Below, in pieces: positions 6,669 through 11,256 of a DNA stretch of 17,897 bases (position 1 is its first letter; every line of letters begins with the position of its first letter). The position numbers were made by a program, and so were the translations under genes. The notes below the pieces were generated by a model. It was not told the origin of the DNA and ran no database searches. It saw nothing but the letters and a program-made list of their open reading frames with translations. This DNA is from CAYSJU01 sp964431495 (GTDB lineage: Bacteria; Omnitrophota; Gorgyraeia; Tantalellales; Tantalellaceae), in assembly GCA_964431495.1 (NCBI GenBank), contig CAYSJU010000032.1:1-17897 (forward strand), in the 5' to 3' direction.

Positions 6669-8690
6669 ATGGAATCGTCAAGTATCAAATTCATAAGAAA
6701 AAGGGACGGGCGCCTGGAGGCGTTCGATCCGGAAAAAATTCAGAACGCGATCTTTTCCGCGGCAAAAGCTGTCGGCGGCGAAGACATGGAAAAGGCGCAC
6801 GATGTAACCAGACAAGCCGTGTCTTTTCTGGAGGTGCTTTATAAAGAGGACAGGGTTCCGACTGTTGAGAACGTTCAGGACCTTGTTGAAAAAGTCCTTA
6901 TAGAGACCGGGCATGCCAAGACCGCAAAGGCGTACATCCTGTACCGCGAGCAGCATGCCAAGATGCGCCAGACCAGGGAACTTCTCAGCGACGCCGTGAA
7001 CATGGTGGATGATTACATCCAGCAGAAAGACTGGCGCGTCAAAGAGAACGCGAACATGGGATATTCCCTACAGGGGTTGAATAATTTTATATCGACGGCC
7101 GTGTCCAACAAATACTGGCTGGACCGTATCTATCCCCGCCATATAGCGGAAAAACACACGAACGGCGGTATACACATACACGACCTCGGATGCATAGGCG
7201 CTTACTGCTGCGGCTGGGACCTAAAGGATCTTCTTACCAGGGGCTTTGGAGGTGCATATGGAAAGGTAGAATCTAAACCGCCGAGGCATTTCAGGGTCGC
7301 CCTTGGGCAGATCGTCAACTACTTCTACACGTTACAGGGAGAAGCCGCTGGTGCGCAGGCTTTCTCCAATTTCGATACACTCCTTGCCCCGTTTATCTAC
7401 TACGACGGGCTTGATTACGCCCAGGTTAAACAGTATATGCAGGAATTTATTTTTAATATCAACGTTCCAACCCGTGTGGGTTTTCAGACGCCGTTCACGA
7501 ACATAACCATGGACCTTACGACACCGAATACGTTTAAAGACGAGGCAGCGGTCGTTGGCGGGGAGCCCAAGGACAAGAATTACGGTGATTTCCAGCACGA
7601 GGCCGACCTTATCAACAAGGCCTTCTGCGAGGTAATGCTTGAAGGCGACGCGAAAGGGCGGATATTCTCTTTTCCGATACCCACGTATAATATAACCAAG
7701 AATTTTGACTGGGACAATCCGGATATTGAAGGATTATGGAGGATGACCGCGAAATACGGCATCCCTTATTTTTCAAATTTTATCAACAGTGATATGAGCC
7801 CGGATGACGCGCGCAGCATGTGCTGCCGCCTGCGGCTTGACAACAGGGAGCTGCACAAAAGAGGGGGAGGCCTTTTCGGGTCAAATCCGCTGACGGGGTC
7901 CATAGGGGTTGTCACCCTCAACATCTCAAGGCTCGGGTATCTTTCAGTGAACAAAGAGCAATTTTTCGAGGGGCTTGACGAACTTCTGCAGATCTCGAAG
8001 GAATCCCTGGAAATAAAAAGAAAAGTCCTTGAACAGCTCACTGATCAGGGATTGTACCCGTATTCCAAGCATTACCTGGGCGATATAAAGAAAAGGTTCG
8101 GGACATTCTGGGGGAATCATTTTTCCACGATAGGAGTAATAGGCGTGAACGAAGGGTGTTTGAATCTCTTGAAAGAGGACATCGGCAGCGAACAGGGAAG
8201 AGCTTTTGCCCTCGAGATATTGGCCCATATAAGGGCGCGCATGGTCGAGTTCCAGGCAGAGACAGGGAACATGTATAATCTGGAAGCGACCCCGGCAGAA
8301 GGGACGGCTTACCGTCTGGCAAGGATCGATAAAGAGAAGTATCCGGGCATCATGACCCAGGGTGAGGAAGAGCCTTATTACACGAATTCTTCAAATCTTC
8401 CCGTAAAACACACGGATGATCTGTTCTGGGCCCTGGACCATCAGGATGATATACAGTCGCTATATACGGGAGGAACGGTGTTCCATATATTTCTCGGGGA
8501 AAGGATAGAGGACATGGTGGCCTGCAAAAAGCTTGTCCGGAAGATCGCCGAGGCCTATAAACTGCCGTACTATACGATCACACCCTCGTTCACCATATGT
8601 TCTGTTCACGGGTATATACCGGGAGAACATTTTACATGTCCTTATGCTTCTGAGGAAACGGAAAATATCGAAGAGGAGGCTTTTATATGA
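6669..8690 (+). CDS. nrdD: anaerobic (class III) ribonucleoside-triphosphate reductase, lacking its glycyl-radical tail
   Basis: A 673-residue catalytic subunit that reduces ribonucleoside triphosphates to deoxy forms without oxygen. AGGAAG precedes the ATG. Residues 5-95 are an ATP-cone allosteric domain (KFIRKRDGRLEAFDPEKI). The barrel has HIHDLG at 169-174, Cys at 175, 180 and 181, a CCRLRLD motif at 385-391 and a GGGLFGS segment typical of NrdD. The C-terminus has CSVHGY at 644-649 and a Cys at 657, part of the zinc-binding region, then stops after EEEAFI. The usual RVxGYxRP glycyl-radical segment is absent from this frame. It is encoded immediately downstream in another frame, starting at 8687. 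As written, the polypeptide alone could not hold the radical. nrdG follows. Confidence 0.93.
   Translation: MESSSIKFIRKRDGRLEAFDPEKIQNAIFSAAKAVGGEDMEKAHDVTRQAVSFLEVLYKEDRVPTVENVQDLVEKVLIETGHAKTAKAYILYREQHAKMRQTRELLSDAVNMVDDYIQQKDWRVKENANMGYSLQGLNNFISTAVSNKYWLDRIYPRHIAEKHTNGGIHIHDLGCIGAYCCGWDLKDLLTRGFGGAYGKVESKPPRHFRVALGQIVNYFYTLQGEAAGAQAFSNFDTLLAPFIYYDGLDYAQVKQYMQEFIFNINVPTRVGFQTPFTNITMDLTTPNTFKDEAAVVGGEPKDKNYGDFQHEADLINKAFCEVMLEGDAKGRIFSFPIPTYNITKNFDWDNPDIEGLWRMTAKYGIPYFSNFINSDMSPDDARSMCCRLRLDNRELHKRGGGLFGSNPLTGSIGVVTLNISRLGYLSVNKEQFFEGLDELLQISKESLEIKRKVLEQLTDQGLYPYSKHYLGDIKKRFGTFWGNHFSTIGVIGVNEGCLNLLKEDIGSEQGRAFALEILAHIRARMVEFQAETGNMYNLEATPAEGTAYRLARIDKEKYPGIMTQGEEEPYYTNSSNLPVKHTDDLFWALDHQDDIQSLYTGGTVFHIFLGERIEDMVACKKLVRKIAEAYKLPYYTITPSFTICSVHGYIPGEHFTCPYASEETENIEEEAFI
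8673..8679 (+). promoter_or_regulatory. strong internal Shine-Dalgarno at the nrdD stop
   Basis: GAGGAGG lies seven bases before the ATG at 8687 and inside the last nrdD codons. It is well placed to re-initiate ribosomes at the overlapping ATGA. It could instead stimulate frameshifting on the following TTTT run. Confidence 0.65.
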
Positions 8691-8863
8691 ACCAGAAGAA
8701 ATGCAGAGTAGAGGTTTTTTCGCGGGTTACAGGATTTTTCCGGCCTGTTCAGTCCTGGAATAAAGGCAAAGCCGAAGAGTTTAAAGATAGGAAAAAATAC
8801 AACGTGGAGACCATGTCGAAAGCAAATGGTGATAGCCGGCCTGCAAAAACTGTCTCTTGTTGA
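8687..8863 (+). CDS. nrdD: glycyl-radical C-terminal segment of NrdD encoded as a separate 58-residue ORF
   Basis: This short ORF starts at an ATG overlapping the nrdD stop (ATGA), with a strong ribosome-binding site seven bases upstream. Its residues 6-35 contain the missing NrdD tail: CRVEVFSRVTGFFRPVQ, then EEFKDR. Gly16 in RVTG is the expected radical-bearing glycine, and Cys6 matches a cysteine often seen before this motif in the zinc region. The last 18 residues run past the usual NrdD end and overlap the start of nrdG by 38 bases. It may act in trans, as the glycyl-radical spare part YfiD/GrcA does for pyruvate formate-lyase. It may also be joined to NrdD by -1 frameshifting, or be split by a sequencing error. 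The identity of the segment is firm; its status as a separate protein is not. Confidence 0.8.
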   Translation: MNQKKCRVEVFSRVTGFFRPVQSWNKGKAEEFKDRKKYNVETMSKANGDSRPAKTVSC

Positions 8864-9518
8864 TTTCCCCGGACACCTGTGTTCCGTGGTATTTGTCCAG
8901 GGATGTAATTTCCGATGTGGATACTGTCAGAACCCCGACCTGATACCTTCCAAGCAGGGAACCGACTGGTCTGAAAAAGATATCTTTGATTATCTGTCCC
9001 GCCGCAAGTCCGAGATCGAAGGTGTGGTGGTAACCGGAGGCGAACCCCTCATACACGATGACCTGCCAGCCTTTGTGAAAGAGATAAAGGAGAGTGGATT
9101 CAAGGCCAAGGCCGATACGAACGGTTCGGATCCCACCCGGATAGAAAGGCTCTTGAAAGAAGAAGCCATAGATTATATCTCCCTTGATATAAAGACGTCT
9201 TTCCCGAAATATTCTCTGGTAACGGATATAAGCAATATTGAGGAGCTGATCTCCAAGAGCATCCGCGTCATAATGGGATCGGGGATCCCTTATGAATTCC
9301 GGACCACGTGCGCGCCCGGAATAGTCGATGAAAAAGACTTCGCTGAAATAGGAAAAGTCGTGAAAGGCGCCGAAAGGTACTGTCTTCAGCAGTTCCGTCC
9401 CCAGATAACCCTTGATCCGGCCTTCCAGAAAGTCACCCCCTACAGTAAGGAGACCTTTGCTAAATTCAAGGACATCCTCACCGGTTTCGTCAAGCACGTG
9501 GAGATCCGGGGTCTCTGA
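8826..9518 (+). CDS. nrdG: anaerobic ribonucleotide reductase activating protein (radical SAM)
   Basis: A 230-residue radical S-adenosylmethionine enzyme that makes the glycyl radical on NrdD. The N-terminus MVIAGLQKLSLVDFPG matches the family's usual start. C27-x3-C31-x2-C34 in GCNFRCGYC binds the [4Fe-4S] cluster, and TGGEP is the SAM-binding GGE motif. Its length is typical of the longer NrdG group rather than the roughly 155-residue enterobacterial form. The start lies inside the end of the glycyl-radical ORF (38-base overlap), so translation is probably coupled. No strong Shine-Dalgarno sits at the right distance: GGAGA at 8806-8810 is about 15 bases away. This coupling fits one nrdD-tail-nrdG transcript from the NrdR-controlled promoter. 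Confidence 0.93.
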   Translation: MVIAGLQKLSLVDFPGHLCSVVFVQGCNFRCGYCQNPDLIPSKQGTDWSEKDIFDYLSRRKSEIEGVVVTGGEPLIHDDLPAFVKEIKESGFKAKADTNGSDPTRIERLLKEEAIDYISLDIKTSFPKYSLVTDISNIEELISKSIRVIMGSGIPYEFRTTCAPGIVDEKDFAEIGKVVKGAERYCLQQFRPQITLDPAFQKVTPYSKETFAKFKDILTGFVKHVEIRGL

Positions 9519-9528
9519 CCGGGGACAA

Positions 9529-9608
9529 GTGCTTTCAAGGCTTTCGGATACAGAAAACACCGTTCTGTATAGTTCAAGATTTTCTGTAGACAAAAAGGTT
9601 GAAAGCAC
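9529..9608. other. intergenic inverted repeat with two alternative inner hairpins
   Basis: After nrdG, a 10-bp inverted repeat (GTGCTTTCAA at 9529-9538, its complement at 9599-9608) encloses two competing pairings. The segment at 9549-9555 can pair with 9563-9569 (7 bp), or, extended to 9557, with 9580-9588 (9 bp). No clear T-run follows. It could be part of the nrd 3' untranslated region or an independent structured element. Confidence 0.5.
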
Positions 9609-9609
9609 A

Positions 9610-9649
9610 GATAAATCTTTCCTGGAGTAAAGTGAGGATAAGATTTATC
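9610..9649. repeat. inverted repeat (hairpin)
   Basis: GATAAATCTT at 9610-9619 pairs with AAGATTTATC at 9640-9649. An inner TCCT/AGGA pairing extends the stem past one bulged T. No U-tract is present on either strand, so it is not a standard intrinsic terminator. Confidence 0.6.
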
Positions 9650-9651
9650 CA

Positions 9652-9695
9652 GCCATTATTTTGACGGCGCGCCCGGGATGGGGCAAAATAATGGC
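9652..9695. repeat. 11-bp inverted repeat abutting the tRNA-Arg 3' end
   Basis: GCCATTATTTT at 9652-9662 is the exact complement of 9685-9695, around a GC-rich 22-base loop. The right arm includes the discriminator and encoded CCA of the minus-strand tRNA-Arg. In the precursor transcript the tRNA 3' end could therefore pair into this hairpin, which may affect 3' processing or transcript termination. Confidence 0.55.
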
Positions 9696-9767
9696 GTCCC
9701 CGGGCAGACTCGAACTGCCGCAACCGGCTTCGGAGGCCGGCACTCTATCCAACTGAGCTACGGGGAC
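9692..9767 (-). tRNA. tRNA-Arg (anticodon CCG)
   Basis: On the minus strand the acceptor GTCCCCG pairs with CGGGGAC. The D arm begins GCTCAGTTGGATAGAG. The anticodon stem CCGGC/GCCGG encloses loop CTCCGAA, giving anticodon CCG for CGG codons. The T arm is GGCAG-TTCGAGT-CTGCC. The discriminator is G and CCA is encoded at 9694-9692. All stems pair fully. It converges on nrdG. Confidence 0.96.
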
Positions 9768-9791
9768 GCGATTTAACAGGACAGTAGCAAC

Positions 9792-9820
9792 ATTATACAT
9801 AATTTTGGGGAAATTAGCAC
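9792..9820 (-). promoter_or_regulatory. tRNA-Arg(CCG) promoter
   Basis: On the minus strand TATAAT (9797-9792) is a perfect -10. GTGCTA 17 bases upstream (9820-9815) is a weak -35 with 3 of 6 matches. Transcription would start about 18 bases before the tRNA. The position strongly favours it despite the poor -35. Confidence 0.5.
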
Positions 9821-9942
9821 CATTTGTATTTGCGGGGTGTCCCCAAATAGGACGTCCCCAAAGCCAAAGCCCGGGACCGCCAAAATATACCCAATCGTTG
9901 CTGATCTACACTGTTTTACCCTCCTCCCGATCTGATTTTTAA

Positions 9943-9971
9943 TTGACTTGCCTACTTTTCTATGCTAACTT
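9943..9971 (+). promoter_or_regulatory. tRNA-Phe promoter
   Basis: TTGACT at 9943-9948 and TAACTT at 9966-9971 are 17 bases apart, and TGC before the -10 makes it extended. The predicted start near 9978 is about 28 bases before the first tRNA-Phe sequence. Confidence 0.6.
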
Positions 9972-10005
9972 ATTCAACAAATATTTAGAAATAAATCTGC
10001 TGTGT

Positions 10006-10028
10006 GCCACGGTAGCTCAGCAGGTAGA
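10006..10028 (+). tRNA. tRNA-Phe 5' part, cut by the assembly gap
   Basis: GCCACGGTAGCTCAGCAGGT and the next few bases are identical to the start of the full tRNA-Phe at 10134. The sequence then runs into Ns. It is either the first copy of a tandem tRNA-Phe pair or, more likely, the same gene read at the end of the left contig. Confidence 0.6.
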
Positions 10029-10128
10029 NNNNNNNNNNNNNNNNNNNNNNNNNNNNNNNNNNNNNNNNNNNNNNNNNNNNNNNNNNNNNNNNNNNNNNNN
10101 NNNNNNNNNNNNNNNNNNNNNNNNNNNN
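10029..10128. other. assembly gap of exactly 100 N
   Basis: A run of 100 Ns, the customary placeholder for a gap of unknown length. The 28 bases on its left (10001-10028) are identical to the 28 on its right (10129-10156), so the contigs may overlap and the gap may be spurious. Confidence 0.97.
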
Positions 10129-10133
10129 TGTGT

Positions 10134-10209
10134 GCCACGGTAGCTCAGCAGGTAGAGCAGGGGACTGAAAATCCCTGTGTCGGCGGTTCAATTCCGTCCC
10201 GTGGCACCA
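10134..10209 (+). tRNA. tRNA-Phe (anticodon GAA)
   Basis: The acceptor GCCACGG pairs with CCGTGGC and the D arm is GCTCAGCAGGTAGAGC. The anticodon stem GGGGA/TCCCT (one G-U pair) holds loop CTGAAAA with anticodon GAA. The T arm is GGCGG-TTCAATT-CCGTC. The discriminator is A and CCA is encoded at 10207-10209. A terminator follows within four bases. Confidence 0.96.
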
Positions 10210-10212
10210 TAA

Positions 10213-10256
10213 AAAAAGGCTTTCCGCATAGAAATCGCGGGAAGCCTTTTTGTTTT
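10213..10256 (+). terminator. intrinsic terminator of tRNA-Phe
   Basis: Bases 10213-10227 pair with 10237-10251 (15 bp, one G-U wobble) around a 9-base loop. The stem ends in a T-run followed by TTTT after one G. Confidence 0.9.
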
Positions 10257-10285
10257 ATGGTTAAGCAATGGGGATTTCCACTTTG

Positions 10286-10327
10286 TTTTAAAGAAAAAGC
10301 GACGATATCCGGGTATCTTCTTTAAAA
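10286..10327. repeat. AT-rich inverted repeat
   Basis: TTTTAAAGAA at 10286-10295 is the complement of 10318-10327. An inner GATA/TATC pairing can extend the structure. It lies between the tRNA-Phe terminator and the tRNA fragment and has no known role. Confidence 0.5.
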
Positions 10328-10334
10328 CAGAGCC

Positions 10335-10355
10335 GCCCTGTCCGAAGGGCAGGGC
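10335..10355. repeat. GC-rich hairpin before the tRNA-Phe fragment
   Basis: GCCCTGTCC at 10335-10343 pairs with GGGCAGGGC at 10347-10355 over a GAA loop: 9 bp with one G-U pair. It is immediately followed by the tRNA-Phe 3' fragment, so the two may be one degraded or structured unit. Confidence 0.55.
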
Positions 10356-10360
10356 GAAGT

Positions 10361-10388
10361 CCCCTGTCGGCGGTTCAATTCCGTCCCG
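10361..10388 (+). pseudogene. tRNA-Phe 3' fragment (T arm)
   Basis: Bases 10366-10388 repeat 23 bases of the tRNA-Phe T-arm region (10179-10201) exactly. The preceding CCCTGT matches with a two-base shift. The acceptor end is missing (CCCGCGTA instead of CCCGTGGCACCA), so it cannot be a tRNA. It may be a relic of integration at the tRNA 3' end or of a decayed duplicate tRNA. Confidence 0.7.
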
Positions 10389-10393
10389 CGTAT

Positions 10394-10423
10394 ATTACAT
10401 TTATTCTCCGAATATGCTATATT
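10394..10423 (+). promoter_or_regulatory. extended -10 promoter of the 10459-11098 unit
   Basis: TGCTATATT at 10415-10423 is an extended -10. ATTACA at 10394-10399 is a 4-of-6 -35 at 18-base spacing. The 13-mer ATATGCTATATTT here is identical to the one before the rubrerythrin gene. Confidence 0.5.
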
Positions 10424-10458
10424 TGTTCTAGCAGCACTTAGATCAGGAGCAGGAATAT

Positions 10459-10785
10459 ATGAGATGGGTCACAGCAGTATTGTGCTTTGCGGTTTTTACC
10501 TTCGGGTGTGGGGTTGATCTGCTTCATGCGCAGGATGAAGATGGCGCAGATGTTGTGCAGATCACGGGCCGTATCAAACATTTTTCGTATGAAGGCGGAT
10601 TTTACGGTATCGATGGTGATGATGGGACAGCATATAAACCCATGCGATTGGATCTTTCGTTTCAGGTAGAGGGATTAAGGGTAAAGGCCAAAGCCCGGCT
10701 TATTGAGGTGGAGCTTCTTACACATGGATGGGGGACCCCCATAGACATCATTGAGATAAAACGGTATCATAAGGATAATCCATAA
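10459..10785 (+). CDS. small exported beta-rich (OB-like) protein, unknown function
   Basis: A 108-residue protein with AGGAGCAGG as the ribosome-binding region. Residues 1-24 form a signal peptide ending DLLHAQ. The mature part carries ITGRIKH, EGGFYGIDGDDG, a Tyr-Lys-Pro step, then LRVKAKARL and GTPIDIIEI. I recall this layout from small bacterial exported domains that look OB-like and have no assigned role. It precedes the STAS gene by 19 bases and is likely cotranscribed. A Cys pair in the signal region (FGCG) does not form a good lipobox. The function is unknown. Confidence 0.78.
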   Translation: MRWVTAVLCFAVFTFGCGVDLLHAQDEDGADVVQITGRIKHFSYEGGFYGIDGDDGTAYKPMRLDLSFQVEGLRVKAKARLIEVELLTHGWGTPIDIIEIKRYHKDNP

Positions 10786-10804
10786 AAGAACGGAGGATAG
10801 ACAA

Positions 10805-11098
10805 ATGGTCCGATTTACGGTAGAAGGTGGAAAGCTGGTATGCCATTTTGCAAGACGGCTGGACAGCGCGAATTGTGTGAAGTGGGAAGAATGGCTTTTT
10901 GAGAAAATACGTGAAACAAAATCGCCCGTTGTTTTTGATTTACAGAAAGTCAATTATATAGCTTCGGCGTTTTTGCGTATTTGTGTTAAAGTTTCTAAAG
11001 AAATAGGGACCGAGAACCTTTCTATTATCCATACATGTCCTTATGTTAAAAAGGTTTTTAGACTCTCCGGTTTTAACAAGTTATTAACTGTTAAATGA
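10805..11098 (+). CDS. STAS-domain protein (anti-sigma factor antagonist-like)
   Basis: A 97-residue single-domain protein with GGAGG well placed before the ATG. The segment VVFDLQKVNYIASAFLRIC (42-60) matches the STAS core, where acidic beta-strand residues precede the loop holding the regulatory serine. LSIIHTCPYVKKVFRLSGF fits the last strand and helix. Such proteins bind an anti-sigma or switch kinase when unphosphorylated. Here the loop reads A-S-A-F in place of the common D/S-S-S/A-G: Ser54 is kept, the acidic residue is lost and the usual glycine is Phe. Phospho-control may therefore be altered. No partner kinase gene of the RsbW type is adjacent, but the kinase-like giant gene lies 158 bases downstream. 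Confidence 0.82.
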   Translation: MVRFTVEGGKLVCHFARRLDSANCVKWEEWLFEKIRETKSPVVFDLQKVNYIASAFLRICVKVSKEIGTENLSIIHTCPYVKKVFRLSGFNKLLTVK

Positions 11099-11123
11099 CG
11101 TTGCCGGCAGATCGTAGTGCAGT

Positions 11124-11135
11124 GTGTCCCCAAAT
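11124..11135 (+). repeat. second copy of the GTGTCCCCAAAT motif
   Basis: This 12-mer also occurs at 9837-9848. Both copies are intergenic, as expected for traces of a short dispersed repeat family. Chance cannot be excluded with two copies. Confidence 0.35.
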
Positions 11136-11214
11136 GAGATGTTTTCTTTCTGCGGCTATCATAACCCCAATTACTATAGCCACTTAAAATTTACCCCAAA
11201 ACTAAAAGTTTTTA

Positions 11215-11243
11215 TTGACCTAACGAGAAGGCTGTTGTATAAT
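11215..11243 (+). promoter_or_regulatory. near-consensus promoter of the giant kinase-like gene
   Basis: TTGACC at 11215-11220 and a perfect TATAAT at 11238-11243 are 17 bases apart. Transcription should start near 11250, after the ATG at 11245, which rules that ATG out as the start codon. Confidence 0.85.
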
Positions 11244-11256
11244 AATGCTTACCATT

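Larger units (their letters stand above)
9768..10133. other. tRNA spacer: two promoters, a short repeat motif and the assembly gap
   Basis: This stretch has no protein gene. It holds the minus-strand tRNA-Arg promoter (9792-9820), the motif GTGTCCCCAAAT at 9837-9848 followed by a second GTCCCCAAA at 9854-9862, and the tRNA-Phe promoter (9943-9971). It also holds a partial tRNA-Phe start (10006-10028) and the 100-N gap. Nothing else is evident in 9863-9942. Confidence 0.6.

Noticed and set aside
8676..8690. Classical -1 slippery heptamer (X XXY YYZ) at the nrdD stop
   Set aside because: The 0-frame codons GCT TTT ATA allow only single-site slippage on TTT, not tandem slippage, so a canonical heptamer is not present. 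Frameshifting is kept only as an alternative to re-initiation.
8781..9608. 275-codon open frame on the minus strand opposite nrdG
   Set aside because: It lies fully antisense to a well-supported radical SAM gene, has no recognisable motif, and reads as a codon-bias shadow.
10333..10390. A second functional tRNA or long-variable-arm tRNA
   Set aside because: Only the T arm is present. The following bases cannot form an acceptor stem and no D arm is found upstream.
11154..11181. GGCTAT/ATAGCC inverted repeat before the kinase-like gene
   Set aside because: Only 6 bp with a 16-base loop, within chance expectation for this region.
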